Positions 44,627 to 52,244 of a stretch of DNA of 64,000 bases are shown here, one piece after another. Where the stretch lies: contig NZ_LT629763.1 of assembly GCF_900105255.1 (NCBI RefSeq), forward strand, positions 1,488,001 through 1,552,000, given 5' to 3'. Both the position numbers and the translations under genes were made by a program. The notes under the pieces are model-generated. The model saw only the letters and a list, made by a program, of their open reading frames with translations, had not been told where the DNA came from and did no database searches. This DNA comes from Halopseudomonas sabulinigri (lineage in GTDB: Bacteria; Pseudomonadota; Gammaproteobacteria; Pseudomonadales; Pseudomonadaceae). Each line of letters starts with the position of its first letter. Position 1 is the stretch's first letter.

Positions 44627-45433
44627 ATGCGATTGCGTTTTCTGCTGTGTGTCCCGGTCATCGCGCTGGCCGGCTGCCAGAGCGTACAGACCACCCAGGG
44701 TGGCAATGTGGGGGTAGACCGCACCCAGTATATGATGAGCGGTTTATCCAGTGAAGAAGTCAACCAGATGGCCGCCCAGTCGTATGACGAAACCCTCGCC
44801 GAGGCCAAAAAGGCCGGCGTGCTGAACACCAACGCGGCCACCGTGCGCCGTCTGCGCAAGATCGCCGACGACCTGACCGCGCAAGCCACTTATTTCCGCC
44901 CCGATGCTGCGCAGTGGGATTGGGAGGTCAACCTGATCAAGGATGACCAGCTCAACGCCAGCTGCGCCCCCGGCGGCAAGATCCTGTTCTACTCCGGCAT
45001 CATCGACAAACTCAACCTGACCGACGATGAGATTGCCCAGATCATGGGCCACGAAATCGCCCACGCCCTGCGCGAGCATGGCCGCGAAGCCATATCCCGC
45101 GCCTATGCGACACAGATGGGCACGCAACTGGCAGGCGCCCTGCTGGGTCTGGGCGCCGGCAGCCAGCAGGCTGCCGAAATGGCAGTACAGTATGGGCTGA
45201 CCCTGCCCAACAGCCGCTCGAATGAGAGCGAGGCCGATCTGATCGGCCTGGAACTGGCGGCCCGCGCGGGTTACAACCCCGACGCTGCGGTCTCCCTGTG
45301 GCAGAAAATGTCCAGCGCTTCGCAGGGTGAGCCACCGGCTTTCATGAGCACGCACCCCTCCTCCTCCGGCCGCATCGATGCCCTGCGCGCTGCCGCGCCC
45401 CGGGTTGAGGCGCTCTACCAAGCTAACAAGTAA
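44627..45433 (+). CDS. M48-family metalloprotease lipoprotein (LoiP/BepA-like)
   Basis: 268 residues. Lipobox LAGC (Cys near residue 17). The zinc protease motif HEIAH (in IMGHEIAHALREHGREA) with the downstream Glu in SNESEADLIGLELAARAGY defines family M48; STHPSSSGRI is the conserved C-terminal block. Such periplasmic proteases degrade misassembled outer-membrane proteins. AAGGA lies 9 bases upstream of the ATG. Confidence 0.92.
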   Translation: MRLRFLLCVPVIALAGCQSVQTTQGGNVGVDRTQYMMSGLSSEEVNQMAAQSYDETLAEAKKAGVLNTNAATVRRLRKIADDLTAQATYFRPDAAQWDWEVNLIKDDQLNASCAPGGKILFYSGIIDKLNLTDDEIAQIMGHEIAHALREHGREAISRAYATQMGTQLAGALLGLGAGSQQAAEMAVQYGLTLPNSRSNESEADLIGLELAARAGYNPDAAVSLWQKMSSASQGEPPAFMSTHPSSSGRIDALRAAAPRVEALYQANK

Positions 45434-45439
45434 ACCCTT

Positions 45440-45463
45440 GCCGGGCGCCGCCAGGCGCCCGGC
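45440..45463 (+). terminator. Hairpin after the M48 protease gene
   Basis: GCCGGGCGCC and GGCGCCCGGC form a perfect 10-base stem with a four-base loop, 6 bases after the stop codon. It lacks a T-run but is very stable, so termination or 3' end protection is likely. Confidence 0.65.
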
Positions 45464-45535
45464 ATCCGCTTGACCCTTACCCCGCTGAACGTCCCGTTCA
45501 TCCATTGCGCACAAAATAACTGGCCGTGCGCCGAT

Positions 45536-45557
45536 AAATCATTAGAATATCCGCCGC
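45536..45557 (+). promoter_or_regulatory. Possible -10 region of yhhQ
   Basis: TAGAAT at about 45543 lies in an AT-rich stretch 30-35 bases upstream of the preQ1 aptamer, with a weak TGGCCG 16 bases further upstream. It would start the transcript just before the aptamer. The -35 match is poor. Confidence 0.35.
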
Positions 45558-45575
45558 TCAAGGCCATACTGGCCG

Positions 45576-45610
45576 ACATGGGTTCCCTAACCCCATTTAC
45601 AAACAACGGC
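45576..45610 (+). ncRNA. preQ1-I riboswitch aptamer upstream of yhhQ
   Basis: The 34-base segment aligns almost base for base with the Thermoanaerobacter tengcongensis preQ1-I aptamer as I remember it. P1 is ATGGG (45578-45582) pairing with CCCAT (45592-45596), the TAACCCC block includes the preQ1-recognising C, and an A-rich TTTACAAACAA loop leads to GG (45608-45609), which pairs back with C bases of the P1 loop to close the pseudoknot. It precedes a queuosine-precursor transporter, the expected target. A 7-base hairpin (45610-45626, CGGAGGC/GCTTCCG) follows directly and may be part of the expression platform. Confidence 0.82.
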
Positions 45611-45647
45611 GGAGGCACGGCTTCCGAACCGGTAAAAAGGACACAAG

Positions 45648-46304
45648 ATGCAGACCCTTTCCCCCGCGCGCCGGCAGCAGGCCCTCGCGCTGCTGATTGC
45701 TTTTCATATCGCCATCATCATTGCCAGCAACTATCTGGTTCAGTTGCCGATCACGCTGTTTGGCTATCACACTACCTGGGGCGCCTTCAGCTTTCCCTTT
45801 ATCTTTCTGGCCACCGACCTGACCGTCCGCCTGCTCGGCAAGGGCGCCGCACGCAAGGTGATTGCGCGCGTGATGCTGCCTGCGCTGGTGGTGTCTTACG
45901 CGGTATCAGTGGTGTTTCAGGAGGGCAGTTATCGCGGGTTGGAAGCGCTGTTGTCGTTCAACGACTTCGTATTACGTATTTCTCTTGCCAGTTTCGTGGC
46001 CTATGTCATCGGCCAGTTGCTGGACATCCAGGTGTTTGATCGCCTGCGCCAATCGAAGCGCTGGTGGATTGCCCCCAGCCTCTCGACCGTGCTCGGCAAC
46101 CTGGCCGACACCTTCGCCTTCTTCTCCGTCGCGTTCTGGCGCAGCAGCAACGAGTTTATGGCGACCCACTGGGTCGAAATCGCCACGGTGGACTACGCCA
46201 TCAAGCTGATCATCAGCCTGCTGTTGTTCCTGCCGCTATATGGCGTACTGCTGAATGCGCTGCTGCGCCGCATATCAGGCCCCACGCCTGCACCCAGCCA
46301 CTGA
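45648..46304 (+). CDS. yhhQ: Queuosine precursor transporter YhhQ
   Basis: 218 residues with about six membrane helices: IIASNYLVQLPITLFGYHTTWGAFSFPFIFLATDLTVRLLGKGAARKVI, FVAYVIGQLLDIQVFDRLRQ and STVLGNLADTFAFFSVAFW match YhhQ, which imports preQ0/preQ1 for tRNA queuosine. AAAAGGA lies 7 bases before the ATG. A preQ1-I riboswitch upstream implies repression when the precursor is plentiful. Confidence 0.94.
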   Translation: MQTLSPARRQQALALLIAFHIAIIIASNYLVQLPITLFGYHTTWGAFSFPFIFLATDLTVRLLGKGAARKVIARVMLPALVVSYAVSVVFQEGSYRGLEALLSFNDFVLRISLASFVAYVIGQLLDIQVFDRLRQSKRWWIAPSLSTVLGNLADTFAFFSVAFWRSSNEFMATHWVEIATVDYAIKLIISLLLFLPLYGVLLNALLRRISGPTPAPSH

Positions 46305-46331
46305 TCTGGCGAGCACGTCCACGGCGCGCTG

Positions 46332-47684
46332 CTACCAGAGGCTGACTCCCAGCCCCAGCAGCGCGCAGACCGCCAGCGTTTGCAATGCCGAACGCTTGGC
46401 CGCAAAAAGCATCAGCACCGCCACTAAGGCAATCACCACAGCGCCCGCATCCCACTGGCCCGCAAAGCCTTGCGGCCAGAACACGTGGTAGGCGAAGAAC
46501 AACGCCAGATTGACGATGACGCCCACTACCGCCGCTGTAATTGCCGTCAGCGGCGCAGTGAACGACAGCTTACCGTGGGTCGATTCAACCAGCGGGCCAC
46601 CGCCCAGAATGAATAGAAACGAGGGTAAGAAGGTAAACCAGGTCACCAGAAAGGCCGCTACCGCACCCGCCAGAAATGCCTGCGCCGGGCCAAATACCTC
46701 CAGCCCGTAGCCACCGACAAAAGCGACAAAGACCACCACCATGATCAGCGGGCCCGGCGTGCTTTCACCCAGCGCCAGCCCATCAATCATCTGGGTTGGC
46801 GTCAGCCAGCCGAACTGGGTTACCGCGCCCTGGTACACATAGGGCAAAACCGCGTAGGCGCCACCGAAGGTCAACAGCGCCGCCTTGGTGAAGAACCAGC
46901 TCATCTGCGTCAAGTCGCCGCCCCAGCCAAAGCAGAGCGTCAACGCCGCCATCGGCAGCAACCAGAGCAAGGCCCCAACCGCAAGCAGCCGAGCCAGCGC
47001 AGGCCAACTGAAACGCGCGTGCGCGGGGGGTGGCGTGTGATCGTCAATCAGCGCGGACGGGTGCTCGCGCTTAGCGTTAGCGGGCTCACCGCCCAGCTGA
47101 AAATACGCAGGCCGCCAGCGCCCACCGAGATAACCCGCCACGCCGGCGCCCAGCACAATCAGCGGGAAGGGTAACCTCAGGGCAAAGATTGCCACGAAGG
47201 CACTTACAGCGATCGCCCACAGCCACGGATTTTTCAGCACCCGCCCGCCAATCCGCCAGGCCGCCTGAAACACCACGGCAGTCACCGCCGGCTTGATGCC
47301 ATAAAACAGACCCGCCACCCAGGGCAGATCACCGTAGGCCAGATACAACCAGGCCAATAGCACCAGCAAAAACAACGAGGGCAAAATAAACAGCACCCCT
47401 GCGATTACCCCGCCCCAGGTGCGGTGCAATAACCATCCAAGATAGGTCGCCAACTGCTGCGCCTCGGGGCCGGGCAGCATCATGCAGTAGTTCAGCGCGT
47501 GCAAGAAACGACGCTCGGAAATCCAGCGGCGTTTATCCACCAGCTCTTCATGCATGAGCGCAATCTGGCCGGCGGGGCCGCCAAAGCTGATAAAGCCAAG
47601 CTTCAGCCAAAACAGCAGCGCCTCACGCAGTGAGGCCTGCGCAGCTGAGCTGGCCGAGCCCTCGTGTGTTTGCGGTGCGTCCAT
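46332..47684 (-). CDS. chrA: Chromate transporter ChrA (long form)
   Basis: 450 residues, two homologous six-helix halves. The N half has LKLGFISFGGPAGQIALMHEELVDKRRWIS and NYCMMLPGPEAQQLATYLGWLLH, the C half TKAALLTFGGAYAVLPYVYQGAV and GESTPGPLIMVVVFVAFVGGY; these paired FGGP/PGP motifs define ChrA. It expels chromate (or imports/exports sulfate-like oxyanions) using the membrane potential. AGGAG precedes the ATG. No chrB is adjacent. Confidence 0.93.
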   Translation of the reverse strand: MDAPQTHEGSASSAAQASLREALLFWLKLGFISFGGPAGQIALMHEELVDKRRWISERRFLHALNYCMMLPGPEAQQLATYLGWLLHRTWGGVIAGVLFILPSLFLLVLLAWLYLAYGDLPWVAGLFYGIKPAVTAVVFQAAWRIGGRVLKNPWLWAIAVSAFVAIFALRLPFPLIVLGAGVAGYLGGRWRPAYFQLGGEPANAKREHPSALIDDHTPPPAHARFSWPALARLLAVGALLWLLPMAALTLCFGWGGDLTQMSWFFTKAALLTFGGAYAVLPYVYQGAVTQFGWLTPTQMIDGLALGESTPGPLIMVVVFVAFVGGYGLEVFGPAQAFLAGAVAAFLVTWFTFLPSFLFILGGGPLVESTHGKLSFTAPLTAITAAVVGVIVNLALFFAYHVFWPQGFAGQWDAGAVVIALVAVLMLFAAKRSALQTLAVCALLGLGVSLW

Positions 47685-47990
47685 ACCAGCTCCTCTTGTA
47701 AACCCACCTTCAGCGCGCGCCCTTATTTCAGCAGCATGCCAGAGTCAGGTTGCAACCAGATTGCAATATTGTGGAAAAAATACTGTCTTGAGGGGCTAGC
47801 CGAAAATCACCGCCAGAGGCATTATTCTGCCATCGCAGGCACTGCCTCGCGGCCCTCCTGCGGCATGGATGCCCCCGATACTCTGCCTGTTTGTGCTTAC
47901 CGTTCGGCCACTGCTCGCTGGCACTCTGAGCATCCGCCGCCAAGGCCCCGGAAGCACTGAAGAGAATCACCCACAAAAAGGAAGTAGTCG
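47685..47990. promoter_or_regulatory. Divergent region between chrA and a DUF2846 lipoprotein
   Basis: About 300 bases. Two TTGCAA palindromes, GGTTGCAACC (47748-47757) and ATTGCAAT (47760-47767), sit 11 bases apart, 64-83 bases upstream of chrA; they could be an operator. No coding sequence or clear promoter hexamers were identified. Confidence 0.4.
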
Positions 47991-48437
47991 ATGTTAATCA
48001 GGAAAATGCTGTTCTCTGCAGTACTCATGGGCGCGGTGATGGCTACCGGTTGCGCCAGCGTCAACAAGGCGCCCGCCGCCATGGATGCCGAAGCCAAGCA
48101 ATTCAACACCCACCCCGATTTCGCTCAGGTTTACGTTTACCGCAACGAAACCTTCGGCGCTGCGGTCTCCATGCCGGTCGCGGTCGACGGCCAGCGCGCC
48201 GGCACCACCGGGCCCAAGTCGTTCTTCATGTTTCAGCTGCCTGAGGGGTCGCACACTATCAGCTCACAGAATGGCGCTTCTTCGCTGTTGATCAATGCCG
48301 AGAAGAACAAGAACTACTTCGTCTGGCAGGAAGTGAAAATGGGCATGGCCTCCGGCGGCTCCAAACTGCAGTTGGTGAGTGAGCAGCAGGGCCGTTCCGG
48401 TGTGCAGCAGTGCAGCCTGATTCACAGCAACCTCTGA
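47991..48437 (+). CDS. DUF2846-type lipoprotein
   Basis: 148 residues. Lipobox ATGC (Cys near residue 21), then a DUF2846-like domain: FAQVYVYRNETFGAAVSMPVAVDGQRAGTTGPKSFFMFQLPEGSHTIS, with INAEKNKNYFVWQEVKMG. The family is made of small envelope lipoproteins of unknown role. A GGAAG sequence lies before the ATG, and a terminator follows the gene. Confidence 0.85.
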   Translation: MLIRKMLFSAVLMGAVMATGCASVNKAPAAMDAEAKQFNTHPDFAQVYVYRNETFGAAVSMPVAVDGQRAGTTGPKSFFMFQLPEGSHTISSQNGASSLLINAEKNKNYFVWQEVKMGMASGGSKLQLVSEQQGRSGVQQCSLIHSNL

Positions 48438-48450
48438 AGCCTGTGGCAAG

Positions 48451-48480
48451 ATGACCGGCAGCGCTAGGCGCCGGTCATTT
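48451..48480 (+). terminator. Intrinsic terminator after the DUF2846 lipoprotein gene
   Basis: ATGACCGGC pairs with GCCGGTCAT (9 bases) around ten bases, 13 bases after the stop codon, with a short T-run following. Confidence 0.75.
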
Positions 48481-48643
48481 CAATTGCTACGCCCGTTCGC
48501 AACTGCCTTGCTGCTTGCGGTACCCCGCTGCAGTTAGCGGATGGGTCACCACTCCCTCTCAGCATGCAACGAGCGACCAGGCCGAGTGCGATCGATCAGC
48601 ACACAGCACTATTCGACAAACCTGTCAGGGAGGAGCATGACGC

Positions 48644-49078
48644 ATGACTGAACTACACGGAAAATGCCTCTGTGAAGCGGTCACCTATCAAATAACCGGA
48701 AATCTCGGCCCGATCTACCACTGCCACTGCAGCAAATGCCGCCGCTGGCATGGTGCAGCCTTTCGCACCCGCACCTCTATTCTGCGCAGTCAGTTCAGCT
48801 GGCTCAGCGGTGAAGACAAGCTCTCCACCTACGATTCATCCGACAACGTCACCAAGTACTTCTGTCGCACCTGCGGCTCGCCGCTGATCAGCACCTACAA
48901 GGATCACCCGCAAGTGCTGGGCATCGCGCTCGGCGGGCTTGAGGGTGAGATCACCGAGCAGCCGCAGGGCCATCTATTTACCGACTCCAAGGCCAGTTGG
49001 CACCAGATAACCGATGACCTGCCGCAGTTTCCGGGCTGGCCCGGTGCCGAGGCGCTGGTACGCAAGACCGCAGATTAG
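48644..49078 (+). CDS. GFA-family (glutathione-dependent formaldehyde-activating-like) zinc protein
   Basis: 144 residues: GKCLCEAVTY, YHCHCSKCRRWHGAAFRT and KYFCRTCGSPL supply the seven zinc-ligand Cys residues of the GFA/CENP-V domain. The founding member helps condense formaldehyde with glutathione, but most paralogues have unknown substrates. It is convergent with a DsbA-like gene; the stops overlap by 4 bases. Confidence 0.9.
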   Translation: MTELHGKCLCEAVTYQITGNLGPIYHCHCSKCRRWHGAAFRTRTSILRSQFSWLSGEDKLSTYDSSDNVTKYFCRTCGSPLISTYKDHPQVLGIALGGLEGEITEQPQGHLFTDSKASWHQITDDLPQFPGWPGAEALVRKTAD

Positions 49079-49740
49079 GCCGGCGCGCCCTCGGCGCCCT
49101 GCTGGGCGATTTCACGCAGCGCTTCCACCAGATAGGCTGGCTCTTGGGCGCCGGAAATCAGGTATTGATTGTTGATAATAAATGCCGGTACCGACGACAC
49201 GCCCGCCTGCTGATACCGCGCCTCGTCGCTGCGTACTTCTTCAACATAAGCATCGGAGGCCAGCACCTGCTGCGCGGCGTCTGCATCCAGTCCTACCTTC
49301 TGCACACAGCGCAAGAGCACATCCCGCTCGCCCACGTTCTCCGCGTGACCAAAATAGGCATCAAACAGCGCCTGTTTCATCGCCGTCGCCTTGCCCTGCT
49401 CCGCCGCCCATTTCACCAGTCGGTGAGCATCAAAGGTGTTGGCGGTGTAGCGCTGCTGCATTTTGCTGAAATTCAGCCCCAAGTCGGTAGCAATCTCGAT
49501 CATGTTGGCCTGCGCCGCTTCCATCTCGGCTTCACTGCGGCCGTACTTACGGCTCAGTGCCTGCAAAATGGGTTGCGGCTTGCTGTCCGGGTCCGGGTTC
49601 AGCTCAAAGGCATGCCACTCGACATCGGCCTGAAGCTCGCCGTCCAGACTAGCCATCGCCTGTTCCAGCCGGGCATAGCCGATGGCGCACCAAGGGCAGG
49701 CGATGTCGGACACGATATCAATATGCAGGTTGGTGCTCAT
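49075..49740 (-). CDS. DsbA-family oxidoreductase (FrnE-like)
   Basis: 221 residues, no signal peptide, so cytoplasmic. DIVSDIACPWCAIGYARLEQA holds the CPWC active site; the inserted helical domain (YGRSEAEMEAAQ...FDAHRLVKWAAEQGKA) and the cis-Pro loop GVSSVPAFIINNQYLISGAQ match FrnE-type disulfide oxidoreductases, some of which protect against oxidative stress. The second Met (49740) is taken as the start. Confidence 0.92.
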   Translation of the reverse strand: MSTNLHIDIVSDIACPWCAIGYARLEQAMASLDGELQADVEWHAFELNPDPDSKPQPILQALSRKYGRSEAEMEAAQANMIEIATDLGLNFSKMQQRYTANTFDAHRLVKWAAEQGKATAMKQALFDAYFGHAENVGERDVLLRCVQKVGLDADAAQQVLASDAYVEEVRSDEARYQQAGVSSVPAFIINNQYLISGAQEPAYLVEALREIAQQGAEGAPA

Positions 49741-49863
49741 GGACTGTCTCACTCTGAGTCGTTATCAAGGCACACAGCCTACACCGCAAGCCCCGAGCTT
49801 TCACCTGTCAGCTCGGCAAGCTGGCTATACTCGCTGCACCACCCCTGTTTTGCCGGAGCCACC

Positions 49864-50115
49864 ATGCTTGAGTTACGCCCCAACTGCGAATGCTGTGACA
49901 AGGACCTGCCACCGACTGCAGAAGACGCATTGATCTGCAGCTTTGAATGTACCTTCTGCCACGATTGCGCAGCGCGACACCTGCAGTTCACCTGCCCCAA
50001 CTGCGGCGGCAATCTGCTGCAACGGCCGAGCCGTCCGGAGCGCCTGTTGGCAGCGAACCCGGCCTCCACGCAGCGCGTACTCAAGGTCCACGGCAACTGC
50101 CGGCAGACGCGCTGA
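49864..50115 (+). CDS. DUF1272-family small zinc-ribbon protein
   Basis: 83 residues with GGAG before the ATG. MLELRPNCECCDKDLPPTAEDALICSFECTFCHDCA and FTCPNCGGNL give eight Cys residues arranged as two zinc sites, diagnostic of DUF1272. Function is unknown. It precedes the cstA promoter region. Confidence 0.9.
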   Translation: MLELRPNCECCDKDLPPTAEDALICSFECTFCHDCAARHLQFTCPNCGGNLLQRPSRPERLLAANPASTQRVLKVHGNCRQTR

Positions 50116-50204
50116 TTCGGCACCGGGCAGAAAGAACATAGACTTTAGTCACATAGCCGCCCTATTTACTGTGCAACCCGGCTACCCTTCGCGGTCGCGT
50201 CGAC

Positions 50205-50235
50205 TATAGTTAGGCCAGACCCCACCAGGGTCTGG
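50205..50235 (+). promoter_or_regulatory. cstA promoter/leader with an inverted repeat
   Basis: TATAGT at 50205-50210 is a good -10, though its -35 is weak. Just downstream CCAGACCC (50215-50222) pairs with GGGTCTGG (50228-50235) around five bases. The repeat starts near the expected transcript start and could be an operator or a 5' hairpin that affects cstA mRNA. Confidence 0.5.
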
Positions 50236-50275
50236 TTCACGCAGCCGCGCACAAATACAAAACCGGGAGCCTTGC

Positions 50276-51958
50276 ATGAGCGCTGTTATTCTGTTGTTGG
50301 CCGGTCTGGCCATGATGTCTCTGGGGTACTTCATCTACTCCAAGTTCATCGCCGAAAAGATCTATCGCCTTGACCCCGACTATCGTACGCCAGCGCACGA
50401 GTTTGAAGACGGCGTCGATTTTGTCCCCACCAACAGGTTCGTACTCTGGGGCCACCATTTCACCTCGGTCGCTGGCGCAGCGCCCATCGTCGGCCCCGCT
50501 ATAGCCGTGATCTGGGGCTGGGCACCGGCCTTTTTATGGGTGGTATTCGGCACCATCTTCTTTGCCGGCGTACACGACATGGGCGCCATCTGGGCCAGCG
50601 TGCGCAACAAGGCCCGCTCGGTCGGCTCGCTGACCGGCGATGTGGTCGGCAAGCGCGCCCGCAGCATCTTCATGATCGTCATCTTCCTGGTATTGCTGAT
50701 GGTCAACGCGGTCTTTGCCGTGGTGATTGCCAAACTGATGATGAGCTTTCCGACCGCCGTATTGCCGGTCTGGGGCGCCATTGGTGTGGCACTGATCGTC
50801 GGCCAACTGATTTACCGTCGCATCCTCAACCTGGTCAGCGTCTCAGTTATCGGTGTGATTGCGCTCTACGCGCTGATCTTTGCCGGCCCGTCCATGCCGA
50901 TTCAGATGCCTGCCGAGGTAGCTGGCGTCTCCGGTAACGCAGTCTGGATCGTGCTGCTGTTCATCTACGCAGGTGTAGCGTCGATCCTGCCGGTGTGGAT
51001 GCTGCTGCAACCGCGCGATTACATCAACGGTCTGCAACTGTTTGTGGGCTTGCTGATTCTCTACGGCGCCATCCTGCTGCTGAATCCGACAATGGTTGCC
51101 CCCATGTTCAATGATGCCGTGCCCGCCGGTACGCCCTCGATAATACCGCTACTGTTCGTCACCATTGCCTGCGGGGCGATATCCGGCTTCCACGGCTTGG
51201 TCGCTTCCGGCACCACGTCCAAGCAGTTGAACAAGGAAACCGACGCACGCTTTGTTGGCTACTTCGGTGCTATTGGGGAGGGTTGTCTGTCGCTGGCGGC
51301 GATTCTGGTCGCCACCGCCGGCTTTGCCAGTCTGACCGACTGGAAGGCCATGTACTCGGCCTTTGGCCAGGGCGGCGTCACCGCCTTTGTTGAGGGCGGT
51401 GCGTACATCATCCACAACGGGCTGGGCCTGCCGCAGGTCACTGCTGCCACGCTGCTCACCGTTATGGCGGCGCTCTTTGCCGGTACCACCATGGATACCG
51501 GCCTGCGCCTGCAGCGTTACATTTTCCAGGAATTTGGCGAAATCTATAACCAGCCCTGGATGCAGAAACCTCTGGTTGCCACCCTGCTGGCGGTTGGCAG
51601 CTGCATGTTGCTGGCATTCGGTGCCGGCGCCGATGGCTCCGGCGGCATGATTATCTGGCCGCTGTTCGGCACCACCAACCAGTTGCTCGCCGGCCTCACC
51701 CTGCTGGTAATCACCGTGATGCTGGTGCACATGCGCCGCCCGATGTGGTACACCCTGGCGCCACTGTGCTTTCTGCTGGTAATGACCGTGGTGGCGCTGC
51801 TGACCCAGCTGCGCACCTTCTATCAGCAGGAGAACTACTTCCTGCTGTTTCTCGACATTGTGGTACTGATAGCAGCCATTCTGGTGGCCATGGAATGTGC
51901 CGCCGCACTCAAGCGCCACCGCGCGATAGCGGCTGCAGAGGACGGCAATGCCTCCTGA
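50276..51958 (+). CDS. cstA: Carbon starvation protein A (CstA family transporter)
   Basis: 560 residues, about 14-16 helices, the shorter CstA form. RLDPDYRTPAHEFEDGVDFVPTNRFVLWGHHFTSVAGAAPIVGPAIAVIWGW, FAGVHDMGAIWASVRNKARSVG, SGFHGLVASGTTSKQLNKETDARFVGYFGAIGEG and IWPLFGTTNQLLAGL are CstA signatures. CstA-type proteins import pyruvate or peptides. Its end overlaps a cory-CC-star gene, which is followed by an ArsA-like ATPase. Confidence 0.94.
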   Translation: MSAVILLLAGLAMMSLGYFIYSKFIAEKIYRLDPDYRTPAHEFEDGVDFVPTNRFVLWGHHFTSVAGAAPIVGPAIAVIWGWAPAFLWVVFGTIFFAGVHDMGAIWASVRNKARSVGSLTGDVVGKRARSIFMIVIFLVLLMVNAVFAVVIAKLMMSFPTAVLPVWGAIGVALIVGQLIYRRILNLVSVSVIGVIALYALIFAGPSMPIQMPAEVAGVSGNAVWIVLLFIYAGVASILPVWMLLQPRDYINGLQLFVGLLILYGAILLLNPTMVAPMFNDAVPAGTPSIIPLLFVTIACGAISGFHGLVASGTTSKQLNKETDARFVGYFGAIGEGCLSLAAILVATAGFASLTDWKAMYSAFGQGGVTAFVEGGAYIIHNGLGLPQVTAATLLTVMAALFAGTTMDTGLRLQRYIFQEFGEIYNQPWMQKPLVATLLAVGSCMLLAFGAGADGSGGMIIWPLFGTTNQLLAGLTLLVITVMLVHMRRPMWYTLAPLCFLLVMTVVALLTQLRTFYQQENYFLLFLDIVVLIAAILVAMECAAALKRHRAIAAAEDGNAS

Positions 51959-52229
51959 AAAAGCCGGGGAGTGGCGCGCCTGGCTAGGCAAGGCGCGCTT
52001 CTTTCTCGAGGAAACCTACAGCACGCGCTACCGTGGCGCCATTGCCCGGGCACGGCGCGATGAAGATGACCTGTTCATGCTGCTGGTGTTCTCGGAGATG
52101 ATGGGCGTGCCCAACCCAGCCAGCTATTACACCCTGGAACTGCAGCCGCTGTTGCTGCAGCGCTTCCATGACTGGCACAGACGCATGGGCATGGAGCACT
52201 CGCCGCTGGACCACTTTCGCTGCTGCTGA
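51948..52229 (+). CDS. cory-CC-star family small protein
   Basis: 93 residues: AWLGKARFFLEETYSTRYRGAIARARRDEDDLFMLLVFSEMMGVPNPASYYTLEL, ending in HFRCC directly before the TGA stop, the C-terminal Cys-Cys that gives the family its name. From memory, members lie beside cstA and ArsA/Get3-like ATPases, as here. It overlaps cstA by 11 bases. The ATPase open reading frame continues in the same frame after the TGA. Confidence 0.85.
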   Translation: MPPEKAGEWRAWLGKARFFLEETYSTRYRGAIARARRDEDDLFMLLVFSEMMGVPNPASYYTLELQPLLLQRFHDWHRRMGMEHSPLDHFRCC

Positions 52230-52244
52230 TCTGGAGCACCCGCT

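Noticed and set aside
49144-49863. Long upstream extension of the DUF1272 frame
   Set aside because: The extension is antisense to the DsbA-like gene; the ATG at 49864 has a good GGAG and gives the family N-terminus.
52227-52229. TGA as a selenocysteine codon joining the cory-CC-star protein and the ATPase
   Set aside because: The Cys-Cys-stop ending is itself the family hallmark and no SECIS-like hairpin was evident just downstream; kept only as a read-through alternative.
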